Source: Bacteroidota bacterium
GTDB taxonomy: Bacteria > Bacteroidota > Bacteroidia > Bacteroidales > JADFUO01
Length of the DNA stretch: 13,657 nucleotides
Direction of reading: 5' to 3'
Assembly (NCBI GenBank): GCA_030614305.1
Contig: JAUWKH010000015.1
Span: forward strand, 1-13,657
Shown here: positions 6,753-13,657 of the stretch, piece by piece
Layout: every line of letters starts with the position of its first letter
Numbering within the stretch: the stretch's first letter is position 1
The notes under the pieces: model-generated
What the model was told of the DNA's origin: nothing
Database searches by the model: none
The model's input: the letters and a program-made list of their open reading frames with translations, nothing else
Made by a program: the position numbers and the translations under genes

Positions 6753-7286
6753 ATGCGGAAACTCAAAAACAGTGAGCTTAACAGGTTATCAGTAGATGAA
6801 TTCAAGTATGCAGACAAAATGCCTGTTATTATTATATTAGATAATATCAGAAGTTTAAATAATATTGGTTCTGTTTTCAGAACTGCAGATGCATTTAAGA
6901 TTAAAAGTATTCATTTATGCGGTATCACAGCCAAGCCACCACATAAAGACATTCAAAAAACTGCTTTGGGTGCTACGGATTCTGTTGATTGGAAATATTT
7001 CAAAAACACAAATGATTCAATAGATTATTTAAAAGATAAAAAATATACTATCTTTGCCGTTGAGCAGGCAGAAGAAAGCATTTCACTGGAAAAATTCAAC
7101 CCTGAGCCAAATAAAAAGATTGCTCTTGTATTTGGTAATGAAGTTAAAGGAGTATCAAATAAAGTTATGGATAAAGTAGACGGATGCATTGAAATTCCTC
7201 AGTTTGGCACAAAACATTCATTAAATATCTCTGTTAGCACAGGCATTATTATATGGGATTTATTTATTAAATTAAAAAAAACGTAA
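6753..7286 (+). CDS. TrmH/SpoU-family RNA 2'-O-methyltransferase
   Basis: The 177-residue protein has the three SPOUT motifs of the SpoU/TrmH family. Motif 1 is NNIGSVFRTADAF (36-48, with R43). Motif 2 is LVFGNEVKGV (125-134, with N129 and E130). Motif 3 is IEIPQFGTKHSLNISVS (146-162), part of the knotted SAM-binding site. The family methylates ribose 2'-OH groups in tRNA or rRNA using SAM. The protein has essentially only the catalytic domain and lacks the N-terminal RNA-binding extension of RlmB-type enzymes, which favours a tRNA or short-form enzyme; the exact target nucleotide cannot be read from the sequence. It starts at an ATG after a good promoter, divergent from mutS, and appears monocistronic. 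Only a weak AT-rich hairpin follows it. Confidence 0.9.
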   Translation: MRKLKNSELNRLSVDEFKYADKMPVIIILDNIRSLNNIGSVFRTADAFKIKSIHLCGITAKPPHKDIQKTALGATDSVDWKYFKNTNDSIDYLKDKKYTIFAVEQAEESISLEKFNPEPNKKIALVFGNEVKGVSNKVMDKVDGCIEIPQFGTKHSLNISVSTGIIIWDLFIKLKKT

Positions 7287-7293
7287 CTTTATA

Positions 7294-7330
7294 AAAACTA
7301 AAGGCGTATAACGTTCAAAAATTTAGTTTT
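7294..7330 (+). terminator. Weak AT-rich inverted repeat after the methyltransferase gene
   Basis: AAAACTAAA (7294-7302) pairs perfectly with TTTAGTTTT (7322-7330) across a 19-base loop, starting seven bases after the stop codon. The stem has only one G-C pair and ends in a short T-run, so it is a marginal terminator. The rest of 7331-7437 is very AT-rich, and I see no gene in it. Confidence 0.3.
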
Positions 7331-7437
7331 ATACAAAAAAATATATATTAGAATAATTAAGTATACAATTCAAAATTTAATTAATTTTGCAAAAAAATAT
7401 AATTAACAACCTCTTGTTAATTTTTTTCACATAAAAA

Positions 7438-7469
7438 TTTGAAATATCATAATTAATATTATATATTTG
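7438..7469 (+). promoter_or_regulatory. Promoter of the OmpA/TPR envelope protein gene
   Basis: TTTG (7438-7441), a 20-base spacer and TATATTTG (7462-7469) are a full match to the Bacteroidota -33/-7 consensus. The predicted start near 7476 gives a leader of about 39 bases. It is among the strongest promoter matches in the window, in keeping with an abundant envelope protein. Confidence 0.7.
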
Positions 7470-7514
7470 TAGATTGCTAAATTTAAATTCATTCACTAAT
7501 TAATATAAAACGTC

Positions 7515-10001
7515 ATGAAAAATTTTTATCAAATTATTTTAAAGCTAACTTTAATTTCCTTATTTGGGATTATTCCTGTTATTTTTTATGGACAGGAAAC
7601 CGAAGAAAAAGATGAAATAAAAGTAAAAGAAAAAACAGGATCATTTGATCCCTATTGGTTTTTTGGTGGTCACATCGGAGCAAGTTTGTTTCACGGTGAT
7701 GTTGCCAGATACGGTTTCGCACCTGATTGGGATAAAATCGATATAGGGGGAGATCTATATTTCGGGAGGCAATTTACTTCCGTTTTTGGTTTGGATGTAC
7801 GTGGTTACAGAGCATTCCTTGCCGGTCAAAAAAAAGGCTTAAATCGCACATTTGATGCCGACCTATATGATTACACTATCAATGCAAAATTCAATTTCAG
7901 TAATTTATTCTGTAATTATAAACCTGATAGATTTATCACGGTTCATGGTTTAATTGGTTTTGGACAGGTACAATATAAGTCAAGACTATATGATTATACT
8001 ACAGATAAAATAATCCGTACATTAGGTTATAAAAACAATACTGGCGATGAAAAAGGCAATGGCATCAATGGCAGAAGAATTATTGCAATAGTTCCTGTTG
8101 GATTTGGATTTGACTTTGCATTAGCTGAGAGCTGGGATTTAAATTTAGACTGGACACTTAAATTTTGCGATTCCGACCTTATTGACGGTTATGTAGGTGG
8201 TGCAAAAATAGTTAAAGCAGATATGTATAGCTTTGTAGGAATAGGAGCCACTTACAAATTTGGTTATGCGAGCGGCATAAAAAAGATGGTTAAAGATTAT
8301 GATTTAGTTAAATTTGAAGCAACTCCCAAAGTGCTTAAAGAAAAAGGCGGTACAGTTGAAGTAACAGTTACAGGCACCATACCTGAAAAATATTTTGGTA
8401 AAAAAGCAGCAATGTATTTTGAACCTGTTTTAGTTTATGAAGGTGGCGAATATCCACTAAAACCAATAACTTTAATAGGAGAAAATGTTGTAGGTGATGG
8501 TATTGTAATAAACAGCAAAACCGGTGGTACATTCACTTATACTGATAATTTCCCATTCATACCGGAAATGGCTTACTCAGTACTTGTCGTTGAGCCTATC
8601 GTTTACCAGGTAAAAGAAACGATACATCCAAATAAAAACGAAATCAAGGAAAAGGTAAAATTTGAAGTATTACCAGAAAGAAAACTTGCTGACGGTGTTA
8701 TTTACACTTCAAAAAGAATTATGGATAGTAAAATCAATCTTATTATATCACCTCACGGTTATGAAAAAGAAACCATAATTACAGAAGCTGCTAAAATTTT
8801 CTTCCCTGTTAACAGGTATAATCTTAACTGGGCATTACCAATGAATAAAATACAGGCTTCTAAAGACAACCTAAAAACAATGTTTGATTTTGTAGCTTTA
8901 GGATGGGATATTAAAGGTATTGATATAAATGGATGGGCATCACCGGAAGGAGAAGAAACATTTAACGACGGACTTTCTGAAAACAGGGCAAATACAGCTT
9001 ATAAATATATGCTTAAAAAGTTAAAGAAACTTGTACGTGCTAAAAATTCATTGGTCAACTTTAAGAATCCTAAAGAAGACATTACTTTCAATATTACTTC
9101 TTACGGACCCGACTGGAACGGTTTCCTGAAGGCTGTAAAAGTATCAGATATTGCCGATAAAAATGTTATCCTTAATGTTATTAATTCAGCCGGAGATGCT
9201 TTGAAAAAAGAACAGGAAATCAGAAATATGATATTAATTTATCCTGAAATTGAAGAATATCTCTTGCCTCCACTCAGAAGAGCTGAAATATCAGTTAATT
9301 GTTATGAACCTAAAAGAACTGATGAAGAAATCGCACAGTTAGCTACAACTTATCCCGATTCTTTAAATATTGAAGAAATATTATATGCAGCAACACTTAC
9401 TGACGATTACGGCAATAAAATAACAATTTACGAAACTATTATTATTGTTTATCCTAACAACTGGATAGCTTATAACAATGCCGCTGCTATTAATTTATCG
9501 CTTGGCAATCTTGACAAAGCTGCTGTTCTTCTTGATAAAGCAAATAATTTATCACCAAACAATGCTGAAATCCTTAATAATTTAGGAGTTCTTGCTTGTT
9601 ACATAGGTGATTATTCTGATGCTGAAGCTTTATTTAAGAAAGCTCAAAGCTATGGAGCAGATGAAAGTTATAACTTAGGAATAATTGAAATTGTTAATGG
9701 TAATTACGATAAAGCATTGAAATTGTTCGGTGCTGCCAAATGTGACTACAATGTTGCTTTAGCACAGATGCTTACAGAAGACTTTACTAAGGCTGAGAAA
9801 AATCTTAATTGCGCTGAAAAAGATGCAGCAAATTATTACTTGCTTGCAGTTATTGGAGCTCATACTGATAATTCATCAATGATTTTTGATAACTTAATAA
9901 AAGCAGTAGAGTTAGATGCTTCTTATAAAATTCAGGCAAAATACGACAGGGAATTCTTAAATTATGAAAATGATCCGAATTTTAAGGCGATCGTCGAATA
10001 A
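7515..10001 (+). CDS. Outer-membrane protein with barrel, OmpA-like and TPR regions
   Basis: The 828-residue protein begins with a signal peptide (residues 1 to about 26: basic start, hydrophobic core, cut near FYG/Q). Residues about 45-250 alternate polar and aromatic residues (YWFFGGHIGAS, ITVHGLIGFGQVQY, VPVGFGFDF, YSFVGIGATYKFG), typical of a small outer-membrane beta-barrel. Residues about 265-390 form a beta-rich domain. An OmpA-like region follows: FFPVNRYNLNW (429-439), then GWASPEGEETFNDGLSENRA (473-492), where the SENRA part fits the peptidoglycan-binding motif but the usual HTD segment is replaced by ASPEG. About 640-800 contains TPR-like helix pairs (WIAYNNAAAINLSLGNLDKA, AEILNNLGVLACYIGDYSDA). 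The protein probably links outer membrane and cell wall, with the TPRs as a periplasmic interaction surface; its exact role is unknown. It stands alone, with its own promoter and a strong terminator. Confidence 0.85.
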   Translation: MKNFYQIILKLTLISLFGIIPVIFYGQETEEKDEIKVKEKTGSFDPYWFFGGHIGASLFHGDVARYGFAPDWDKIDIGGDLYFGRQFTSVFGLDVRGYRAFLAGQKKGLNRTFDADLYDYTINAKFNFSNLFCNYKPDRFITVHGLIGFGQVQYKSRLYDYTTDKIIRTLGYKNNTGDEKGNGINGRRIIAIVPVGFGFDFALAESWDLNLDWTLKFCDSDLIDGYVGGAKIVKADMYSFVGIGATYKFGYASGIKKMVKDYDLVKFEATPKVLKEKGGTVEVTVTGTIPEKYFGKKAAMYFEPVLVYEGGEYPLKPITLIGENVVGDGIVINSKTGGTFTYTDNFPFIPEMAYSVLVVEPIVYQVKETIHPNKNEIKEKVKFEVLPERKLADGVIYTSKRIMDSKINLIISPHGYEKETIITEAAKIFFPVNRYNLNWALPMNKIQASKDNLKTMFDFVALGWDIKGIDINGWASPEGEETFNDGLSENRANTAYKYMLKKLKKLVRAKNSLVNFKNPKEDITFNITSYGPDWNGFLKAVKVSDIADKNVILNVINSAGDALKKEQEIRNMILIYPEIEEYLLPPLRRAEISVNCYEPKRTDEEIAQLATTYPDSLNIEEILYAATLTDDYGNKITIYETIIIVYPNNWIAYNNAAAINLSLGNLDKAAVLLDKANNLSPNNAEILNNLGVLACYIGDYSDAEALFKKAQSYGADESYNLGIIEIVNGNYDKALKLFGAAKCDYNVALAQMLTEDFTKAEKNLNCAEKDAANYYLLAVIGAHTDNSSMIFDNLIKAVELDASYKIQAKYDREFLNYENDPNFKAIVE

Positions 10002-10030
10002 TTTGATTTATTTTTCATGGTGAATGATGG

Positions 10031-10061
10031 AAGCTCCGATTTTTTATCGGAGCTTTTTTTT
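10031..10061 (+). terminator. Strong intrinsic terminator after the OmpA/TPR gene
   Basis: Perfect 10-base arms AAGCTCCGAT/ATCGGAGCTT (10031-10040 and 10046-10055) enclose a TTTTT loop and run into eight T. It points along the plus strand and separates this gene from the convergent kinase gene. Its core CTCCGAT/ATCGGAG is the same as in the tRNA-region terminators at 3241-3276 and 3685-3722. Confidence 0.9.
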
Positions 10062-10115
10062 AATAAATACTTCAACATTATAGACAGGGGTTAATTATTC
10101 TGATGAAATGTTGTA

Positions 10116-10751
10116 CTATGTTAAATCAATCCTGTGAATTACAGGATCATACTCTTGTTTAATAATACTTAATATTTTATTATAATCCTCTTCTTTCTCA
10201 ACAAAGTCAATTTTATTAATATCAATAATTAATATGCGCATATTCTGTTGCTGCTTTATATAATCAAAATATCCCGATTGTATTTTTTCCAGATATGATT
10301 TTTTTATGTTTTTTTCATATGATCGCCCACGTTTTAAAATATTACTTTTTAACCTGTCAACATGTAAATATAAATAAACAAGTAAATCGGGCTTAGGCAA
10401 GGATGAATTAATAATATTAAAAAACTTTGAATACAATGTAAATTCATCATCTTGCAACGTTTTTCTTGCAAATATCAGCGACTTAGTAATAAAATAATCT
10501 GAAATTGTAAAACTCCTGAACAAATCATGAGAGCTAAGCTGATCTTTCAATTGATGGAACCTTGACGCCAAAAAAGACATTTCAAGAGGAAAGGCATATT
10601 TTGAAGGATCTTTATAAAACTTCGGCAAAAAGGAATTTTCCTCAAACTGCTCAAGGATCAATTTTGCATTGAACTGCTCAGCAATTTTTGTTGCAAGAGA
10701 TGTTTTGCCAGCTCCTATCGTACCTTCAATTGCTATATAATTATATTTCAT
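10116..10751 (-). CDS. Deoxynucleoside kinase (dAK/dGK type)
   Basis: The 211-residue protein fits the dNK family, which phosphorylates salvaged deoxynucleosides to their monophosphates using ATP. The P-loop GTIGAGKTS is at 10-18. LILEQFEENSFL (31-42) carries the substrate-binding glutamate (E34). SDYF (84-87) sits where the family has its DR(S/F) motif, with Tyr in place of the usual Arg. The LID segment KRGRSYE (140-146) binds phosphate. The deoxyadenosine/deoxyguanosine subtype is likely for a small bacterial member but is not provable here. The frame opens at a TTG at 10754, but the adjacent ATG at 10751 is the likely start. It lies 35 bases after folK on the same strand and is probably co-transcribed with it. 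Confidence 0.88.
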   Translation of the reverse strand: MKYNYIAIEGTIGAGKTSLATKIAEQFNAKLILEQFEENSFLPKFYKDPSKYAFPLEMSFLASRFHQLKDQLSSHDLFRSFTISDYFITKSLIFARKTLQDDEFTLYSKFFNIINSSLPKPDLLVYLYLHVDRLKSNILKRGRSYEKNIKKSYLEKIQSGYFDYIKQQQNMRILIIDINKIDFVEKEEDYNKILSIIKQEYDPVIHRIDLT

Positions 10752-10786
10752 CAATTACAAAATTACTTGAAATTTTATAAAACAAG

Positions 10787-11275
10787 TTATTCTTTCTGAA
10801 TTTTTACCCACAAATTGTCATTACATCCTTCCAAAATTTCTTTGATTGTTTTGTTAAGAACCGGATGAATAAATTCTCCTGCGATTTCAACAAGCGGAAC
10901 AAGAGCAAAATTTCTTTGATGGAGCTGCGGATGAGGAATCTTTAAATTTATATCCTCTATAATTTTATCATCATATAACAAAATATCAATATCAATAACT
11001 CTTGATTCATAATGTTTCGATTTTCTTACTCTGCCAAGAACATTTTCAATGTTTAAAATCTCTGATAAAAGATGCTGTGGTGAATATTCAGTTTCAATCA
11101 ATAATACCTGATTTAAAAAATGATTGTTTGATTTAAAACCCCACGCTTCAGACTTATATATACTTGATAAACTTTTAATTACACCTATATTTTGAGCAAT
11201 CAATTTGTTTGCTTTGCTCAGGGTTTCTATACGATTACCAATATTACTACCTAAAAGAAGATAAACTCTGCTCAT
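10787..11275 (-). CDS. folK: 2-amino-4-hydroxy-6-hydroxymethyldihydropteridine pyrophosphokinase
   Basis: The 162-residue protein matches HPPK (FolK) in length and motifs. It moves pyrophosphate from ATP to 6-hydroxymethyl-7,8-dihydropterin, a step of folate synthesis before dihydropteroate synthase. Visible motifs are LLLGSNIGNR (6-15), NQVLLIET (55-62), the ATP-binding R83 region GRVRKSKHYESR (81-92), the Mg-binding pair in VIDIDILLYDD (93-103: D95, D97) and HPQLHQRNFALVPL (115-128). The start is an ATG at 11275. It precedes the deoxynucleoside kinase gene, making a small nucleotide/folate metabolism unit, and follows the glucosaminidase-like gene by 83 bases. Folate supports dTMP synthesis, so the pairing with a deoxynucleoside salvage kinase makes metabolic sense. 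Confidence 0.95.
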   Translation of the reverse strand: MSRVYLLLGSNIGNRIETLSKANKLIAQNIGVIKSLSSIYKSEAWGFKSNNHFLNQVLLIETEYSPQHLLSEILNIENVLGRVRKSKHYESRVIDIDILLYDDKIIEDINLKIPHPQLHQRNFALVPLVEIAGEFIHPVLNKTIKEILEGCNDNLWVKIQKE

Positions 11276-11299
11276 TTATTTTGAATTACAGCAAAGCTT

Positions 11300-11307
11300 C
11301 AAATTTA
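11300..11307 (-). promoter_or_regulatory. Possible folK promoter (-7 box only)
   Basis: TAAATTTG on the minus strand fits the Bacteroidota -7 box and would start transcription about 18 bases before the folK ATG. No TTG lies at the usual -33 spacing, so this may be chance in AT-rich DNA. If real, folK and the kinase could be transcribed apart from the upstream gene. Confidence 0.3.
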
Positions 11308-11358
11308 CAATAAGATTTATAAAAAGAATAATAAAATCCTGAAAAGCTTTTTAAGTAC

Positions 11359-12093
11359 CTAAGAATAGAGGCGGGATAATAAATATTTGATTTTTTTATC
11401 ATAATCGGGATCTGATGCCCAGCGACCTGTTAAGTCCTGCACAGCAGGGGCTATTCCACGCTTCACGAATCTGAACCTTTTATCAATCAACTTTAAATTT
11501 ATTTTTTTTGTACTTGCATAAGCTTTGAGATGTTGAATATGAGCTCTAATACCAAGCCGTTTTGAAGAGAATCTTTCACCGGAGTTATCTTTGTCTGTTG
11601 CTCCGAGTCCGCAAAAATTATTCTGGTCAGGATTAACTAATCCGCCATACTTACAAAAACCCGTTTCCAAACACATCTGAATGAATGCAATATCATGGTT
11701 CACCCCTTCTATCTCTGATTCTTCAATATATAATTTTGACAATATTTTAGCCTGATCAATATCAATATTTGAATTATTATAAACTAAAAAATTTGTTAAT
11801 TGGACAGCAGTTTTTATTCCATTTGTCATAATATTATATGAAGGGCGTGATAATCCAAAGGAGTTGGATGAGATTAAAACATCAGACTTGAAAAAATAAG
11901 GATTTACACAAAATGTTTTCAGATTATTTTCCTTTACCTGAATAAATAAAGGAATGTCAAAATTCAGTTTTTTTTCCTCAATTAATGAAAATTTTTCAAG
12001 AGAATTGGATAAAGTCAAACTGCCATTGCTCACAAGTAAAAATATTAAAACGGAAAACATTTTTTTCTTTAAAAACAAAGATGATCTTCTCAT
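11359..12093 (-). CDS. Exported glucosaminidase-like (GH73-type) cell-wall hydrolase
   Basis: From the ATG at 12093 the protein has 244 residues. The N-terminus has basic residues (RRSSLFLKKK), then a hydrophobic run (MFSVLIFLLVSNGSL), fitting a signal peptide. The C-terminal half resembles the glucosaminidase (GH73/FlgJ-like) domain: a helix with EESEIEGVNHDIAFIQMCLE (residues 124-143, with E143 in LETGF a likely catalytic acid), then NNFCGLGATDKDNSGERF, a helix around GIRAHIQHLKAYAS, and the end segment DLTGRWASDPDYDKKI. Such enzymes cleave N-acetylglucosaminyl bonds in peptidoglycan. The frame extends nine codons further to a TTG at 12120, but that start would spoil the signal-peptide charge pattern. 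It is probably first in a unit with folK and the kinase, and is divergent from sppA. Domain assignment is fairly sure; the exact bond cut is not. Confidence 0.8.
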   Translation of the reverse strand: MRRSSLFLKKKMFSVLIFLLVSNGSLTLSNSLEKFSLIEEKKLNFDIPLFIQVKENNLKTFCVNPYFFKSDVLISSNSFGLSRPSYNIMTNGIKTAVQLTNFLVYNNSNIDIDQAKILSKLYIEESEIEGVNHDIAFIQMCLETGFCKYGGLVNPDQNNFCGLGATDKDNSGERFSSKRLGIRAHIQHLKAYASTKKINLKLIDKRFRFVKRGIAPAVQDLTGRWASDPDYDKKIKYLLSRLYS

Positions 12094-12252
12094 ACCTGTA
12101 AACAAAAATTTTTTTAACAAATATCATATCAATAATTTTATCATTTACAGAATATATTTATTATTATTCACAAATTGATGTTAATAATCTTGATGAAATT
12201 AATTTTTTCTTTAAGAACACAATTAATTCTTTTATATAAAATATATTTTTAG

Positions 12253-12260
12253 TATAATTG
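12253..12260 (+). promoter_or_regulatory. Possible sppA promoter (-7 box only)
   Basis: TATAATTG differs from TAnnTTTG at one base and lies 28 bases before the sppA ATG. No TTG is found at the usual -33 position. The 12121-12288 gap is very AT-rich, and I see no clear promoter for the divergent glucosaminidase-like gene in it. Confidence 0.3.
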
Positions 12261-12288
12261 CACTTAAATCATCAAAAATAAAATTATC

Positions 12289-13657
12289 ATGAAACAATTT
12301 TTTAAATTTATGTTTGCATCAATGTTAGGATTTTTCCTTACATTTTTAATCATCTTCTTTATTTTCATTGGAATTTTCGCATCAATATTATCATTTGCCG
12401 AACAGGATATTATTAAAGTTCATGAAAATACTGTCTTACTTATAAAATTGAATAATCCAATTCCTGAAAGAACATCAAAAAATCCATTTGAGAATATTAA
12501 TTTTCTGACTCTTAAATCGCATGATGCTCCGGGTTTAAATGATATTCTTAAAAATTTAAAAAAGGCTGAAACCGATAAAAACATCAAAGGTATTTACCTT
12601 GATTTAAGTGATGTTCCATCCGGTATTGCTACCATTGAAGAAGTCAGAAATGCATTGCTGGAATTTAAAAAAACAGGAAAATTTATTATTTGTTATGGTG
12701 AATATCTTTCTCAAGGTGCATATTATCTGGCTACTGTTGCTGATAAAATTTATCTTAATCCAGAAGGAATGTTGATTTTTAAAGGACTGAATGCACAGTT
12801 AATGTTTTTGAAAGGAACACTTGAAAAATTGGATATTGAAGCACAAATAATCAGGCATGGTAAATATAAAAGTGCAGTTGAACCGTTAATATTTGATAAA
12901 ATGAGCGAAGCTAATAAAGAACAAATGCAAGGATTTGTCAACTCTATCTGGAATAATATTATCTCAGCAATTTCCGAATCAAGAAATATTGATTTATATA
13001 ACCTCAATCTAATTGCAGACAATCTTGACATACAAAATGCTTACAATGCTTTAAAATATAATTTTGTTGATAAAATAATGTATAAAGATGAATTTTTGGC
13101 AGAACTCAGAACTAAGCTTGGTATAGGCGAAAATGATAATATCAATTCAATGACTTTATTAAAATATACTCATGCACAAGGAAAAGCCTTGAAAAAGAAA
13201 CGAAGCAGAAATAAAATTGCTATTGTTTACGCTAATGGTGATATACATATGGGTGAAGGCGATGAACATACAATTGGATCAGAATGTATATCAAAAGCAA
13301 TAAGAAAAGCCCGTCTTGATAAAAAGGTTAAAGCTATTGTTCTAAGGGTAAATTCACCTGGTGGTGATGCTTTGGCTTCCGAAATAATATGGAGGGAAGT
13401 GGTTCTTGCAAAAAAGGTAAAGCCGGTAATAGCATCTATGGGAAACGTTGCAGCATCCGGAGGATACTGGATTTCATGTGCAGCTGATAAAATCCTTGCA
13501 GACCCGACAACAATCACAGGTTCAATCGGAGTGTTTGGGATTATTCCTAATTTCAAGAACTTCTTTAAAGATAAATTGGGAATAACATTTGATAATGTAA
13601 AAACCAATGAAAATGCCGATTTTATACCTGTTGTCCGTCCCCTTACATCATATCAAA
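12289..13657 (+). CDS. sppA: Signal peptide peptidase SppA, long form (3' end outside window)
   Basis: Starts at the ATG at 12289 and runs off the right edge after 456 codons; the long SppA family has about 590-620 residues, so roughly a quarter is missing. This is a membrane serine protease (family S49) that degrades cleaved signal peptides. Residues about 13-37 are one strongly hydrophobic membrane anchor. The N-terminal repeat holds the general base in GKYKSAVEPL (K194), and the C-terminal repeat holds the nucleophile in GNVAASGGYW (S390), the Lys-Ser dyad of long-form SppA. VNSPGGDALAS (355-364) and TITGSIGVFG (408-417) are further conserved segments. Both dyad residues are present, so the enzyme should be active. 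It is divergent from the glucosaminidase-like gene. Confidence 0.93.
   Translation, partial: MKQFFKFMFASMLGFFLTFLIIFFIFIGIFASILSFAEQDIIKVHENTVLLIKLNNPIPERTSKNPFENINFLTLKSHDAPGLNDILKNLKKAETDKNIKGIYLDLSDVPSGIATIEEVRNALLEFKKTGKFIICYGEYLSQGAYYLATVADKIYLNPEGMLIFKGLNAQLMFLKGTLEKLDIEAQIIRHGKYKSAVEPLIFDKMSEANKEQMQGFVNSIWNNIISAISESRNIDLYNLNLIADNLDIQNAYNALKYNFVDKIMYKDEFLAELRTKLGIGENDNINSMTLLKYTHAQGKALKKKRSRNKIAIVYANGDIHMGEGDEHTIGSECISKAIRKARLDKKVKAIVLRVNSPGGDALASEIIWREVVLAKKVKPVIASMGNVAASGGYWISCAADKILADPTTITGSIGVFGIIPNFKNFFKDKLGITFDNVKTNENADFIPVVRPLTSYQ

Noticed and set aside
7382..7389. Second TAnnTTTG match upstream of the OmpA/TPR gene
   Set aside because: It has no TTG at -33 spacing and is farther from the gene than the full match at 7438-7469.
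11954..12178. Plus-strand open frame of 74 codons across the start of the glucosaminidase-like gene
   Set aside because: It is antisense to the signal-peptide-coding region and low in complexity, with no motif.
12750..13607. Two minus-strand open frames (12750-13031 and 13227-13607)
   Set aside because: Both are antisense to sppA, whose plus-strand frame carries the catalytic motifs; they have no recognisable features.

Overview
The window looks like Bacteroidota DNA, probably from an uncultured lineage near Bacteroidales. It is AT-rich. Good matches to the Bacteroidota promoter (TTG, a 17-21 base spacer, then TAnnTTTG) lie before several genes, and Shine-Dalgarno sequences are largely absent. 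The first gene ends in a type IX secretion (Por) sorting domain. Everything here was read by eye; no database search was possible.

Layout, left to right. (1) Bases 1-1181 hold the 3' part of a secreted GH13 alpha-amylase with a C-terminal T9SS sorting domain. (2) Bases 1232-3082 encode a 616-residue protein of unknown role: a TerB-like helical region, a SAP-like DNA-binding helix pair, and a C-terminal PD-(D/E)XK nuclease core. A long hairpin follows it. (3) Bases 3233-3942, minus strand, form a small tRNA island: tRNA-Gly(GCC) and tRNA-Leu(UAA), then two partial copies of the tRNA-Leu 3' end. Both copies carry the same 20-base insert with a palindromic core, exactly at the T-stem/T-loop border, and they bracket a 91-codon GIY-YIG nuclease gene. 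The last codons and stop of that gene lie inside one copy. The tRNA terminator is duplicated too. This looks like a mini-element of about 446 bp targeting a tRNA gene, and it is the most unusual thing in the window. (4) mutS (minus) and a TrmH/SpoU RNA methyltransferase gene (plus) diverge from back-to-back promoters. (5) Bases 7515-10001 encode a large envelope protein: signal peptide, predicted outer-membrane barrel, OmpA-like domain and TPR repeats, ended by a strong terminator. (6) On the minus strand, a glucosaminidase-like cell-wall enzyme, folK and a deoxynucleoside kinase probably form one transcription unit. (7) sppA, divergent from that unit, runs off the right edge.

Most genes are housekeeping or envelope functions. 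The accessory part is about 1.2-3.7 kb, between the amylase and the tRNA genes, where the unknown nuclease-domain protein and the tRNA-linked GIY-YIG element sit side by side.
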